Assembly (NCBI GenBank): GCA_944470555.2
Contig: OX104127.1
Span: 92,280,708-92,344,707 of the forward strand
From: Heterobilharzia americana
Taxonomy: Eukaryota; Platyhelminthes; Trematoda; Strigeidida; Schistosomatidae
Direction: 5' to 3'
DNA: 64,000 nucleotides
Notes under the pieces: model-generated
Databases searched by the model: none
What the model was told of the DNA's origin: nothing
The model's input: only the letters and a program-made list of their open reading frames with translations
Shown: positions 1 to 12,530 of the stretch, in pieces
How positions within the stretch are numbered: position 1 is the first letter of the stretch
Layout: the number at the start of each line of letters is the position of its first letter
Position numbers and translations under genes: made by a program

Positions 1-1950
1 TGTAATCTAGTCCACTAAGAGGACTGTAACTACTCCCCGGGGCACAGAACTTCATATAGCACATACTCGCAGGAAAAGAAGTTTAACCAAAGCCCGTTGC
101 TGGTTCTTTGATGTTCCATTCTGATAGGTTTCTCCCATAGCAACCACTATTGAGAAATCAAGGACAGTCTGTTCCGTCGACTCGCTTGATGAATAATTTT
201 GCAGGTCATTTTAAACTTGCTCCTCTCACTTCAGTGGTCTAGAGCAAATAGGTTGGAGTGCCTGTTTTCAGGATCTATTTTCCCCCTTGATCTGGCAACT
301 CCCCTTCTTGCAGATCTTTGAACTTTTTGAGGCGGATAAGAGTCTCATTTGGAAGGCCAGAAGTGCCACAAAATGAGCTCTTCCAGACACGGCCTTGAAT
401 AACACGAGCAAACTGTCATGTAAAGTACCGGGTGACAGAACAAAGCTCCCTGCTCAGATAGTGCTGGGAATTGTTAACCCTTGTTACTGTCCACTTACAA
501 TAATTCTGGTTTTACTTTCTTCGGAGAAGGTTGGCCTCAGATTTTTTGTGGAAGCTTTAGTGGTCTCAAAGCTACCCAACTAGGATTCTCAAACGGCCTT
601 CATTTTCTGGTTGGTCACGACACGTGTTTTCCAGATTGAAGTTGAAACCGCCATCTAATGAGCAGGCCTCTATTTGCTGCAGGTCGTCGTGAAGTACTTG
701 TAAGTCAGCTTACACGTTTGCAACCCTTTCAAATTTTGGGCAGCCACCAAACAGAGGAATAGACGAGAAAATTTTCACTGGAAAATCAGTAATAAACAGC
801 AGGGGGAAAAGTGGCTTTAGGCCTACTTGCTATGATATCCTTGTAGTTGACATCATGCAGCGAATAATATTACGCTCATTGTTGCGCAGATCTACCTACT
901 TCTACAATACACTTCGAACCAATGAAGCAGAGATTCGTTTCGCCTGCCAAAGCCATGCTGTTAAGGACACCATCAGGCGCTTTTGATCGGACAGGAAGGC
1001 GGCATGGTCCGGTTATCTATTGTCGTAACTAGGGGTTAAGTAGTCCCAGACAGCCACCACACTCGTCAGTGGCTCAAACTTACTCCCAGAGCCTTCTTGA
1101 GATCTTGAACACTGGTTCTATGGCTAAAGACTTACATAGACTTCATTAGCCAGGGGTTTTCCGGTTACATCGCGTAGAAAGGAGTGGCAAGGTATCACCC
1201 CCCCCCCACGTTTTGAGGAGTCATTCAGACTCGAGATAGTGTTTGAAGGCGTCATAGGTTGGTTTGGCGAGCACCTCATAATAGTTCTTCATTATATTCG
1301 GTGCTAGCCCATCACGACCGGTGGACATATATCGAAGAAGCCTTGACGGCTTCTTCGATGCCTTTCTCGGTTTAATGAAGATGTGACATCGACATCATTC
1401 CGATCAAACTGTTCGGCTCTGTTTTGCATTGGTATGGGTGCGGTTTCTGAAATGCTGGGCCACGCTTCAGAGTTTAGGCTGTGGAGCTAGGCAATGTTTA
1501 GATTATTTGTTGTGGCTTGCTATGGAACTGTCTTCTTTGCGAGTCAATTCCTTTCAATATGAAGCGATACAGACCTCCAGAGATACCTCGTTTCCTGTCC
1601 CTGGGGCTCATATTGTATTGCTTATGAATTCTGTTGTCAATCAAGTGAGACGACCACCACTTGATTCGGAACCGGATTTTGTTCTGGGGAGGCCTCTCTA
1701 TTCCTCACTTTTGCCATGAGGTCATTGATGAATATGACTTTGTTACTTTTGGCACACTGAGACGGACTACTCTGAATAATACGTCCTCAGGCCAAGACAT
1801 GCTCGCCATATAATCCCTCATGGTTTCATGTTTGACCTTGCCTTGACAAAGAAGTTTTTGAGGGGTTCCGTTGGAGAGTTTCCCCAGCTTTCGTTGAGAA
1901 GCTTGCAGAAGCTTGGAGAAGGCCAACAGCTTTGTAGATTTCATTGCCAC
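1..1950 (-). mobile_element. Decayed non-LTR retrotransposon (CR1/Jockey-type RT)
   Basis: Read on the minus strand, this region holds short stretches resembling a non-LTR reverse transcriptase in the right order. Around 1950-1705 there is a frame with a long basic linker as between endonuclease and RT. At about 1325-1225 the stretch GRDGLAPNIMKNYYEVLAKP fits the RT motif normally beginning GPDGL/I. At about 800-650 a stretch ending in DLQVLHDDLQQIE fits the helix that follows the YADD box, but the catalytic YxDD itself is not recognisable. Many frameshifts and stops separate the pieces, so nothing here is functional. The plus-strand open frames at 395-583 and 1429-1719 are shadows. The clade assignment is an inference from weak motif matches; the element may extend left of the window. 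Confidence 0.35.
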
Positions 1951-2062
1951 TGAGGTAATGAAATAATCAGCATCATTTCAGAAAGCCATAGACACAATGT
2001 ACCTGATAACGTGCATTTAGCAACAGTAAAGTAAAGCTTGGGCACTGCGATCGATTGCAACT

Positions 2063-2366
2063 CCATTTTAGTCTGTTTATTAGAGCATCACAGTGAAACA
2101 GTAGCATTTACTGGATAACTTTTCGGACACAACTTATGGTCCATATTCACATCAAGTAACTCCACAACTTCGAGACAAACTTTATTTATTCTTACTACTA
2201 CCCCTGTCATCACACAGAAGGAGAGAAAATTAGGAATATATGAAGTCTGTCTCGAAGTTTTGGAGTTACCTGATATGAATGTGGAAAATAAATTGTGCCC
2301 AAAACGTTATCCCGTAAGTGCTACTTTCTGGCCGTGGGATACTTCTAATAAACAGACTGAAGTGAA
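2063..2366. repeat. Fold-back repeat, copy 1
   Basis: The left arm starts CCATTTTAGTCTGTTTATTA and returns inverted on the right as TAATAAACAGACTGAAGTG. The inner parts (ACTCCACAACTTCGAGAC against GTCTCGAAGTTTTGGAGT) also pair, giving an imperfect palindrome with arms of roughly 130-150 bases. The same sequence recurs as palindromes at 7169-7350 and 16757-17429. The arms have partly open frames, but I cannot assign them to a protein family. Confidence 0.7.
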
Positions 2367-2493
2367 AAGATCCTACGAGCTTGCAGTACGGTAAATACAC
2401 CCTGCCAGTGTTAGTGTTCACGCAAAAAACTTTCATGGGACAGTTGCCCCATTATCTTCAAGTTTCTAACGCTATTCGACGCCAAAAGGTTTA

Positions 2494-3339
2494 TTGAGCT
2501 GCAGAACACCATTAGAGCTGGTTGTAAATCCAAATAAATCACTATTATGCAAGGCAGAATGCCATGTCTATGTAGGAGGCACCTTAAGGATGATTCGGTT
2601 TTTCCTTCTACAATTTTGGAAGCACCTAAAAGCATGGAAGGAACATTTGACAGCAAAAGTGTATAGTTATCCGCCAGGATCACCTTTGAAACAGGCACTA
2701 ATGGACCTTTATGTTACTCCCCCATTAAACTTGGCTGTTCCTGAGAATCCCCCTCCCAAGACTAACCACCCTGGTCAAAGTATGGTAAGTATTCCCGCAA
2801 AGGACAGACTTAGGGCCAGAAAACCCTCGGGAACAAACTCAGGGACTTAAGCTCAACATTAACATTAGACAGAACAATTTTTTTCCAACAACGGTGAAGA
2901 ACATTTCGTTGTCAAAAGGGCTGCTACACAAACACGCACTACCAAGCAACATAAACCATCGCCCTGGAATAAATTGCTCCTACCCCACTTCCCTGGTCAC
3001 AACTCAGACTTTAATAACGGGTGTTACGCCGCTATTTACCGCTTCGGTGAACCGACAAACCGCAACATGCCACCATCCGTAATTAGAACTAACCCTGCGG
3101 GGTCTAATCATCTCCTTCGGAACAAGGGACCAGGGTCCAACTCATATGATCTTGACCCTAGGGTCACGTACATCGCTCCACCCACCAAGTGCGTTACCAT
3201 ACCCGGGCCTCGTGATTTTTGGGGTCACCAAACGTTATGCATGGCCTTTGGCATCCAGCTGATAATTCGCAGGCACGAAGACGAAGCCGTCCAAACTGAT
3301 ACCCACCGACTAACGAACTTCAATATGCGATATCAGTAG
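2494..3339 (+). pseudogene. ORF1-like region of the CR1-type element
   Basis: Two overlapping-frame open stretches (2494-2850 and 2974-3339) precede the endonuclease. The first becomes rich in proline and lysine/arginine near its end (ENPPPKTNHPGQ, KDRLRARKPSG) and the second contains several charged and proline-rich stretches. Position just upstream of an endonuclease-RT ORF suggests the nucleic-acid-binding ORF1 of a CR1 element, but there is no zinc knuckle or esterase motif that I can recognise. A stop and a frame change separate the two halves, so the gene is broken. The assignment rests mainly on position. Confidence 0.3.
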
Positions 3340-3539
3340 GGAGCAAAGACATGTTGATAGGCGAGTTGTCCGACCCAATAAACTTAGATGTCGCAAATCC
3401 ACCCACTGTCCTATCAATGCTAACCGATGGGGAGTCTCAGTACGCTTCTAGCACACGCTACACATCACCTATAAGCACACTACGTGGAAATGAACGTAAT
3501 GAGATAGGTGTAACTGATGTTGTAGGTAAGTTCATCAGC

Positions 3540-4235
3540 CATGGAAGCCTATTTACACTGTTGCTCATTAACGCACGTTCCCTACTTGAGAAAATACCTG
3601 CCATCAGAACAACGGTTCTGATCACCAAACGGACGATACTATTTATAACTGAGTCGTGATGCCCACCTGGCATCCCAGCCGCAGACTTATCCACAGATAG
3701 ATACACTCTCTTTCGCACTAATCAAGATCATAAGCGGGGGGCTGTCCATTTATATGCGTCACTAGGTTGCGGCAATAAGGCGGCGCGCTGTGGGCCGCCT
3801 TGCATTGTGAAAAATACGAAACGCTCATAGGTTGCTTATATCGAGCGCCATGCTCAACAGCGGAAACGGATAAACTTCTCACGTAGTGCCAATGTTAAAT
3901 TGATTGCTGGTGACTTCAATCTTCCCAAAATTAACCGTATAGCTGGTTGCTGTCCGCAGCTCTTCACTGAGATACTTGCTATGATAGATCTCTATGGTTG
4001 GAAGCAACATGTCCACGCACCTACTAGCGATGACAACATGCTGGACTTAGTATTTTGTCATGACATCACCCTAGTAACTACCTGTGGTGTTGGCGAATTT
4101 TCCAATAGTGGTCACAGAACGGTATTCTGTTGCCTACCTATCCCAACGCCGAATGCGGATGGTAAGCAAGCTTTACGGGTTACTGAATGTCGCAGCTATA
4201 AAGGTAAGGACCGGAAACTGCTCACAGAGCCTCTA
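3540..4235 (+). pseudogene. AP endonuclease domain, CR1-type, broken
   Basis: The frame at 3351-3659 contains LLINARSLLEKIPAIRTTVL followed by LFITES, the N-terminal signature of CR1/Jockey apurinic endonucleases (N, then E in TES). It stops at 3657, where a normal element continues TEWC. Another frame resumes at 3900 with IAGDFNLPKINRIAG, the GDFN catalytic box, then DNMLDLVF and SNSGHRTV. In active enzymes the last box reads SDHR; here the aspartate is replaced by glycine, so the active site is lost in addition to the frame break between the halves. The domain would nick target DNA for target-primed reverse transcription. The element family is inferred; the motifs are seen directly. Confidence 0.6.
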
Positions 4236-4719
4236 GGGTTCTCCAGTTGAGAAAACTGCTGTACCGCTGACTGACCAACAACCACGCTATCCTTTTTTAC
4301 AGGAATGTTACGTCGTGTCTGCATATTGCCGCTCCTGTGAAAACAGCGAAGTTACATCGCCACTCAGAATACATTACACCCACACACCGCAAAAAGCTCG
4401 GGTGACTGTCTGATCTGTACCACTCCACCAGGGATTTCTCCTCACCACATGCGATGTATGGTGCCCGGGAACCAGTCCAAAGCTCATGTGAACAAAAAGC
4501 CCGAAATGATGTTACAAGCCCTCAGAACCAGCTCCAAGGTATACAGTCCAACATAACTTCTAAAGAAACGCCTTCAAACAAAAAGAGACACGGTACTTGC
4601 TTCATAACGGGGTAGTCCACAGCAACCCAGTCAAGATTTGTGAACTATCTGGCGACTGGTTCAGGAATTTCAGTTGTTAGAGGCGTACTTCCACCAGTAG
4701 CATGCCACTCTCCACCAAC

Positions 4720-6110
4720 CACTTCGCGACTGTAGATTTTACTTGCAAAAATATAGCTGAGGCTATCAAAGGCTTAAGGCCTTCGAAAGGAACAAGAATA
4801 GATGGCCTCGATTCAATGGCCCTAAAGGAATAGTGGACAGGATCTTCCCGTGATTCTGCTTAAGTTGTCCACTCTTTCCGTGAAAATATGGCGTTTCCAA
4901 CTGAATGGAAACTAGATTTGTAGTCCCACACTACAAATCTGGGGACAAGGCTAGTGTCAACGACTACAGACCCACTAATATAACCTGGGTCCCATCGCGA
5001 ATTATGGAGAACTTTGTATAAAACTGGATGTCTGAATACCCATTTACAAAAGAGTTTGTAACAAAGTCTCGGCACGCTTTTGTGAAAAACAGATCATGCA
5101 TTACGTGTCATTTTGACTTCTTCAACCTCATTGCCAGTAGTCATGAGGCACGCAAAATAGTTCTCGAACTGTACTCGATATATCGAAGGCATTTGGCATG
5201 GTCTCGCATGATGTACTATTCGAAAAGTTAAACGCATTTGGTATAAGCAACCCTTTGCTAAGCTGGCTAAAATCATTTCCCGGTGATCGCACCCAAATAA
5301 CAAAAATCAATTCGGTTCTGCCTACTCCGAGATACATCACAAGTGGAGTTGTGCAAGGTAGCGTTCTCCGGACTCCGCATTGGTAACAGTAAATTTGACT
5401 TGATATTTGAAGCATCTGAACGACAGTTACCAAAACTTAGTCCTATCACAGATCTGGGGCTCAGATATTCCAGTGACTTGAACTTCTCTGAGCAGGTAGC
5501 GTATAACGAAACTAAGTCCTGCAGACTCCTAGGATATATCATTCTCAACTTTTCTAGTTCTGAACCAAGGATCCTACTCCACAATGTATGCATCCGTCCA
5601 ATTCTAGAATGCTGCTCATTTGTCATAAGTTGCTTTCGAATAGACGGCAAACTAAAAATTGAAGGGGTACAGCGCCACTTTACACTATGAACACCAGGAG
5701 CTGACTGCAACCTTGACCAAATCTCCAGATGCAACATGCTAGGACTAGAACCTCTCTGGAAGAGGCGACTTAGAATGAATGCTATATTTTGTTGTAAACT
5801 GCTCTGTAAGCAAGGGCACCCATGCGGCCCGGAAATAAAGATAGTTGCAACATCTACTTGCGATATACATAATCACAAACCATTAGCTAAAACTAAGTGT
5901 TGTAAGACCGATGTGCGAGGTAATTTCTCCCTCAACAAGTTCTCTCACATCTGGAGTAGAACTCCAGAAGAAACACATACTGCAGGTTCATTATCTATCT
6001 TTCGCTCTTCACTTAATAAGCTGCTCACAAATGCTGAGTCGATTACTCGTTTGGTCACCATTTATACGTTCTGGGCTAGTAAAAACATACTAGGACCTCT
6101 AAAAGTGTAA
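4720..6110 (+). pseudogene. Reverse transcriptase, CR1-type, catalytic box deleted
   Basis: The RT fingers and palm are visible as fragments in shifted frames: MSEYPFTKEFVTKSRHAFVK at 5028, then DISKAFGMVSHDVLFEKLN near 5175, where the usual AFD has lost its aspartate, then SWLKSFPGDRTQ and SGVVQGSVL near 5340. Immediately after QGSVL the sequence jumps to SKFDLIFEASERQLPKLSP at about 5390, which normally lies after the YxDD motif. The segment with the catalytic aspartates is therefore missing. The C-terminal part (ITDLGLRYSSDLNFSEQ; RILLHNVCIRPILECCSF; SESITRL-like end) is well preserved to the stop near 6110. The gene cannot encode an active enzyme. Confidence 0.65.
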
Positions 6111-6112
6111 AG

Positions 6113-7168
6113 CAAGGCTTTTGCCCCAATGGACCCAAACATTGTTTCACAGGGCGTCTGACTGCCATTCCACCAGCTAGGTGGTGTAGTCAGTACAGTG
6201 TACATTGGTAAGTAGAGTCAGTTTTCCGGGCACGTCTACAAATAAGTGCGGTATATCTAAAAACTTGCACGAACTTTAAGTAGGAAAATCACATTTTTGT
6301 ATGCATAAATTAAAGTGTGCATATGGCTCAAGTATCCCTAAGAAGATAGGAACTTCTCCCTTCCCAATTTCGTCTTGTGCGATATATCACTCTCCGGTTT
6401 CTGCCGTGCTTTCCTTTTACCCTCTTTTCAGCTAGAAGGGAAAATCTTGAGCATACTTTTGACCGAAATTGTCAACTTACTGAATGTATTGCGTCATACT
6501 CGATACCAGAAATTATTCAAAAAAGTCATCAATCGGTTCTCTTCTACTGATTTTCAACTTTCTGAAAAGTTCCACAGCAAAATCGTCCAGTTACCAACAT
6601 CCTAGAAGCTGCCATGTGCAAAAACCCAACTGCACCGAATGATATGAGGCTCCTGGATGGTCAAAGTGGCAGTGGAAATCTGGGCAAACGACTAAATCTA
6701 AGAAACGAGATCACCCAGTAACTCAAAGTGAAACATGTTTGCAAGCAAACTTCTCCAGTATTTCATCTCAGTTGACTCCGTTTCTCAGAGGGCAATTAAC
6801 AGTCAAAAAACCTCCTTTATGATGCTGTGCTTCAATGTGAATTCTGTGCAAAACTCCATCACCATTGGATAATGGTCCTTGGGATGTTAATTTCTTTGTA
6901 CAGCAACAACTAATTCTGATGGATCACATCTGTATTGCTGTGCAAGGTCACACTACGAAAGGGGAGTGAGAAAATTCATATATTCATGCGGACTATATGG
7001 TTGTGCTAACACTTACTGTTACCTAAAATCAATAAAGTGAGTTTTTGTTGGCCAGTGATACTATAAACACGCTAACTGATGTTAAAATAAACGTGTGTCT
7101 GACGACACACGGAACTACACCACCAGTAATATAAGTGTAAAACTTGAGCACTGTGATCGAGTGTAACT
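6113..7168. other. Intergenic or intronic sequence, nothing recognised
   Basis: No gene, RNA or clear repeat is recognised here. An open frame at 6375-6605 has no motif I can place and looks like chance. The last 60 bases lead into the fold-back repeat. Confidence 0.5.
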
Positions 7169-7350
7169 CCATTTTAGTCTGTTTATTAGAAGCGTCACAG
7201 TGAAACAGTAGCATTTACTGTATGACTTTTCGGACATAATTTATTGTCTATATTCATATCAGGTAGACAGTAAATTATGTCCGAAACGTCATCCCATAAA
7301 TGCTACTGTTTCACTGTGTGGTATTTCTAATAAACAGACTAAAATGGAAT
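7169..7350. repeat. Fold-back repeat, copy 2 (short, tight palindrome)
   Basis: The left arm (about 7169-7248, from CCATTTTAGTCTGTTTATTA to TTTATTGTCTA) is followed after about 20 bases by its inverted copy (about 7267-7350, TAGACAGTAAATTATGTCCG to AACAGACTAAAATGG). The arms are about 80 bases and nearly identical, so the single strand should form a strong hairpin. It is the same family as the repeats at 2063 and 16757, with the inner half of the arms missing. Confidence 0.75.
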
Positions 7351-9689
7351 TATACCACCAGGTTAACCATTTCGGCCACAGACAAAATGTCTACTGTTGT
7401 ACGATTTTGGTACCACTTTGTTATGAAAAAAGAATGATGAGTGGAAACGGCCTGAACTCATAAACAATCTGTGTGTACTGCGAAGTGATATCTTCCTGTT
7501 CTCTTCATAACCTGCAGTCACCATTGATATCATGATAAACTCTGATGGGATACCTTCTTTATCGCTCAGGACTGCTCAACTAATGGAAATTTCTCCACCA
7601 CTATCAATTCGATGACAACTTTAAACTGGCTTCCCTCATGTTAAACTCTTAATTTGAGAATAAAATGTTTATTTACTTATTACTGCAAGACCTTTGCAAC
7701 CATGAAGGGACTGAATACACATGTTCTGAAAGGAAAGTCCATCATTCGTAAGTATCAAGTGGAATACGCAATCAGCACCCCCCTAATGTTTGACATCACC
7801 CACTTTCTCAGGGCTACTTCTTGTAAAAGAAGCACTTTCCAGTGCCTCACTTGAGGATCCGGTAATGTCATCCTTCCACATCAAGTCGGTTGGAGAGTAT
7901 TGAAGTCACCCGTGATGAGTTAGCAGTCTCAGTCTACGGAGGTTTTGGACAACGCTGTATCCCTAACCGTTTTACCGGGGTTAAGAATGCTAGCAGTGGA
8001 CCTACATAGCGGGCATCGGTGCAGTGGAGGTGAAACAGCTCACGGTGGCACCTAGGAGTTGGGTTACAGCTGCGTCCCATAAGTTCGTCTGAAGTGCACG
8101 TTTAGCGTCATCACCCATGATTTCTCGCCTTGTCACGTAGCGAATCATGAAAAATTCGGTCATACCTGACATCCGTGTATGTATAAGAGAAAGAGCATGA
8201 GGACTTACAGAGGTCCATGAATGTCGCTCCTCCAGGCCCCACGTCATTCTTACATTCAACTCAAGTTTCTCCGGCTGGAAAGTTTTCAAATGTGGGAAAC
8301 CTTTGAGAAATCCATTTTAGAAACTTTACAGCTGGCTGTTGCCCCCTAGGTCGACTGTAACGGCTTTCTTTGGCACTGGGCCTGAGATTCTAACTATAGT
8401 ACTAGTCAAGCCAAAAGAAACAGGGCGTTCAGGCCAGCTCGTAAAAGCAGATGGCCTTGACATCTATGTAGGGCAGCTGAGCCAATCAAGAAGACCTCTT
8501 CAGGGTATTTACGGGATCCCAAACTTAAGAACCGATAGCGGAGCATATGAAGTCAGCCAATTTAATTTCCGTTTACGAAGTCATGCGTCCATGTCCAGTG
8601 CGTAGCCCAATAACCGTTATTCGTGCATGACAACGTAATCCACTCATCATAAACGATTCTCTGAATTCTGAAATGATTCTGAATGACCCCTCGTGAAAAG
8701 ACTGAACGGGTTGGCACACCGAACCAAACCATGAGGAAAGGTTCATATATTGTGAGTTGAACCTTGATATGTTAGTAAGCATCTATTCCTGCCTGCAGAT
8801 TGAGAATGAAAGCCGATGTCGGCAACAGTTTCTTCGATCCTTATGTCGGTGTACTGTAAATAACACACAACAACTGGCCAGAAAAACGAGATACGCCACC
8901 TTCAACCAGTTCGAAAATGGCACCACCTCCTGGTTCCTTGCTCACTTTCCCTCCTCAAACCGCTTGCTATATTTCTCAAGTCGCTCCCGTTATCCACCGT
9001 GTTTTGATCCCCGAGTGAAATAATTTGTAATATCATACACTTCCTCACATATGTTCATAAATTTACAGATTAATAATTGATCCCGCCTCCAGACCTCAGG
9101 AAACATTTTCTGGGTTTGATAACTACAGATGACTTGCCAGATATCCCGGCAATGAGTGAAATCTCTAGCAAGACAATTATGAGTCACTAACATGTCCTTC
9201 TCTTTGGCAGTAGCCTGAAACACACCTCATCGGCACTCCATCTGACAGCCGAAGTCTAGCTGTCTCAGTGGGATTATTACATTCACCTGTGCATGAAGTT
9301 CCAGCCAGCAAGACATTGGTCCCCTCGGTGTCTCTGCTAGTGAGCCTAGTGAGGCCTACTACGTGAACAACTTCTCTTTTGACCCTTCACAGGAAAGCGG
9401 TTCAGCAAAGAATACATTGTGCCTCAAACAAAAGTGTGCTCATAAGCTGCTGACGTTGCTGACATAATCTATAGATGCCTAAGTGCAACACACTTTTGGT
9501 CACTTACCCCTCTTACTGGGAACAGGCTGTTTCCTCCATGTTTAGCGAATGCTCGAAGGTAAGGCTGTGCGGGTTTCTCATAGTAGTTCCCTCTAATTTC
9601 TATGATTAAGCCCAGACGTTATGCATTCAAAACCCAGAACGAACTCATTACACTTCACATGAGGTCAGAAAGATGAAAGATTAGCCGTT
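7351..9689. other. No confident gene; possible decayed pol sequence on minus strand
   Basis: Open frames at 8002-8289 (minus), 8339-8605 (plus), 8757-9023 (plus) and 8990-9223 (minus) have no motif I recognise. Because a Ty3/gypsy RNase H remnant lies just to the right and reads leftwards, the minus strand here is where the element's integrase would be expected. I could not find the HHCC zinc finger or DDE motif, so I do not claim it. Confidence 0.3.
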
Positions 9690-10240
9690 CCTAAAATTTA
9701 ATTCTCTGAGATAAAGTGGTGATATGGATGCAACATAGTGCGTCTGCTACTGGACTGTTCACACCATAAATGTGACAGACGCCTGAGTAGATCGTCAGTG
9801 TAGTCCAGATGACGTAACTGACGCGGTGGATATCCATGGTGGGGTGTGAAGCGTAACCCGAAAGTTTGTAGTCATTAAATATGATAAGGTCATGACCTTC
9901 CACAAAAAGCCGAAAGTATTTTACTGAGGTATATACTGTAGACAATTCGTGACCAAGTGTGCTATGCCACATGTGGCATGCGAATAGCCCCGGGGAGAAG
10001 AATGCAAGTGGAATTCAAATGTGGCCGGAAGGTTGTTGCTACATACTCCAGTGACCGTGTTGAGGGACCAGTGACAGTGCCGAAATGACGGTTTACATCC
10101 CGGTGGACCAACATTGTGGCATCCGCTGTTGAATTTTTGATCCCAAGAAGTGTTTCTTGGGCCTCGGAATCATGATGAAAGTCTAACACTTGCTCTTCAG
10201 CAGGTTGGTTAGTGCATTTAAAATGCACGCACACTGGGGG
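9690..10240 (-). mobile_element. Ty3/gypsy LTR retrotransposon remnant: RT-RNase H
   Basis: Two minus-strand frames follow each other. The first (10234-9962) carries ADATMLVHRDVNRHFGTVTG, matching the gypsy connection segment where normal elements read LVHPD then DAS. The second (9972-9691) carries STLGHELSTVYTSVKYFR, LFVEGHDLIIFNDYKLSGY and GVNSPVADALCCI, which fit the gypsy RNase H blocks usually ending VADALSR. The TDHK catalytic block is changed to NDYK, so RNase H is dead, and the frames are out of register. Schistosomes contain gypsy families (for example Boudicca, Gulliver, Saci), but I cannot say which this is. No LTRs were found. Confidence 0.65.
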
Positions 10241-12111
10241 ACGAATCGGTGATAATACCCCCCCCCACCGTTGCTAGGTGCGTATGCGGTGCTTTAAATG
10301 ACGTTGGTAACGGAGAATCCTGAATCACCCCTACCTATCCAGGTAGCGGGCGAATACTTCACTCGTCGATAACATTACCAAGGAAGGTCATTGAACCGAC
10401 ACCAAACCAGACTGACATAACTGAGTATTTGGCAAGCCTTGCATACCTTGCTGCAAGTAATGCGATGGCCATTCTCTTCTGCACGCCCCATAAGGATATT
10501 GGTGAGGTGGACATGAGCAAAATTCAAACCGCACGAGACATCTTGGATGAAACGCTTGGGGGTCTGAGCGGCGTTCCGCAGTCCGTCGGTCAGTCAGCGG
10601 AAACTATTTAGTTGAGGTGATGATGACAGGTGGTATATTCATAACACCGTTTGATTTTAAAAGTTAGTAGCCAGCTGACAACAACTTAAAATATACATAA
10701 ATAAAAAGGAAAGCATCACTTCATCGACAACTTTCAGCAGGCCAACTTCTTATACTGCAACAGTTCCCACATGCTTGCGAGTTTATTTACCTCAGTAACT
10801 GATATGCTGCCGCTTACTTATTGTATATGAACTCGTGTGTCGGATGCAAGGATCAACGACTTTCTGGCCTGCGTACCGGCTGGTCTCTTCTTCCTTCAAA
10901 CTTCAACAAAAAGAGAATGAGAAGTGTCCTTTTATCAAGGTCTATTAAGTAAGGAAACAGAAGAGAGAGTTACAAGCGCAAGGAGAAACAATGCTTCAGT
11001 TTATTTTTTGCAAGCTCCTAGAAATTCCAGTTGATTACGGTCGTTCTCTCCTCACCTTGACCAGTCGAGGTACACTAGTTCATTGGTGAAGTCTTACAAC
11101 AATGGTGGTTGTTCTGCATTCGTAATTTACCATGCTCCAGAGCAAATATTAGTTGAATGTCATAGCTTTCGAAAATGTGGATTTATTTTCACCAGATGAA
11201 TCACTTCGTATTTATCAGATTCATTTTAACTAGAAAAGGTACATCCTTGTTATTTTCCAAAGAATGTGATCGGATCTCAATCACTTCCTTTTAAAATCAA
11301 CCACTCTTCATCTGTTGATGTAAATGTGTTCGGACAACAAAAAATAGAGGGTCTTTACCGAGAGGAAACAAACGCTAAAAAATAAAATCTGAAATTCGAG
11401 ACGGTGTTTCAGGTAGTGACAAGAATATTAGCGTTCGCTCTTTTATCTGTCAGGCCTCAGCCTAAATACCAATTTTCTTCATTACACTAAGCTGTTGCTC
11501 TAAAAACTGGATCTGCATACCTATCTTAGCCTAAAACCTTCTCTGCAGAGCAATAAGGAAATTCTTGAAGAATTGCTCAGCATCTTATTAGTGCCAACGA
11601 GATTGTTGAACATGTTTTGCTACTCTCGATTAACAGATCAGGTGGGTTGCAAAACCCTAGTCATTACTTTCACTTCAAATTCTTGTATCCCTGACTATAT
11701 AGCTATCGGATTACAACGCAGGACCCCCCATTACTCGGGTACAATTCCAATATCCAAAATAATCTTGCCTACGAATCTTACGGCACATATAATTACGGCT
11801 TCTCATCAGATATCATAAAAGGATATCATCACCATCATCAGCTAACAGGTTGCGATATCATTTGGTATTATCTTTGTCTTCCTGTTCAACTACAAATTAC
11901 AGTGAAAACAGCTTGAAAGTCCACAAGATCTCGTAGTGTTTCCAAGATCACTCAGTCTACTTAGACATTACATCAGCTTCACAATAATCGCACGGACACT
12001 GCTGTCACGAAATCACTTCATGACGTATAGTATATTGACACCCCAGTGACCAAGACGAAAAGACTACAGGGGTTAAGAACACGGTCTAGAAAATTGAAGA
12101 TTTGTTGTTAT
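10241..12111. other. No confident gene; homopolymer C tract at its left end
   Basis: A run of C residues lies at about 10258-10266. The plus-strand frame 10429-10611 and the plus-strand frame 11573-11818 show no family motif and are not supported as genes. The rest is AT-rich, with no repeat that I could match elsewhere in the window. Confidence 0.4.
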
Positions 12112-12530
12112 CAATATTATTTGCCTTTGGGTTCCTTGTCGAACATAGGGCTTCAGTAGTACGTCGACATTTCACCCCTTCTCTGCAGTCTTTTGAACCT
12201 AGCTCCACCACTGTTCAAAAGCTCCAATTTCTTCCTTACACAATCTCCTCCATGCCGTCACCCTCAGACGCCTAACTCGCCGTTTCCCCTCTGGATTCCA
12301 CTCCAGGACCTGGCCCGATGCCTCCGAATGGTTTTCTTAGTGTAAATCCAGTCCATCTCCACTTTTTTGCATGTTTGTTGCGTGATGGGCTGTTGGTTGG
12401 CTCGTTGACAAGCCACAGTGGGTTCTTGTCTCGTATTCTTCCTGGACATCTTATCCTCAGTGAGCGTAGGTGGCGGCTGTTGATGTATGTCTGCAGTTTG
12501 TTGGAAGAAAAGTGCAGACAATAATCACAA
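12112..12530 (-). mobile_element. RTE-clade retrotransposon, 3' end fragment
   Basis: The minus strand encodes the very C-terminus of the RTE protein seen in full at 27.8-31.5 kb: ANQQPITQQTCKKVEMDWI, then TIRRHRARSWSG and the stretch WNP-GKR equivalent. It ends in the shared 3' tail (GTTCGACAAGGAACCCAAAG) and an AT-rich ATT-type end. It is a dead-on-arrival 5'-truncated copy of about 420 bases. Plus-strand frame 12318-12524 is its shadow. Confidence 0.7.

Larger units (their letters stand above)
2490..6112 (+). mobile_element. CR1-clade (SR1-like) non-LTR retrotransposon, defective
   Basis: This plus-strand element has the CR1/Jockey order: a proline- and basic-rich ORF1-like region (about 2490-3340), an AP endonuclease (about 3540-4235) and a reverse transcriptase (about 4720-6110), ending at a stop near 6110. 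Schistosomes carry CR1-clade elements (SR1), the basis for the name. It is disabled by frameshifts, by loss of sequence between endonuclease and RT (4250-4700 has no good frame), and by a deletion removing the RT catalytic box. Either boundary may be off by tens to hundreds of bases, and I see no clear target-site duplication. Confidence 0.65.

Noticed and set aside
7351..9689. Possible gypsy integrase downstream of the RNase H remnant
   Set aside because: Expected by position, but neither an HHCC zinc finger nor a DDE pattern was visible in any minus-strand frame.
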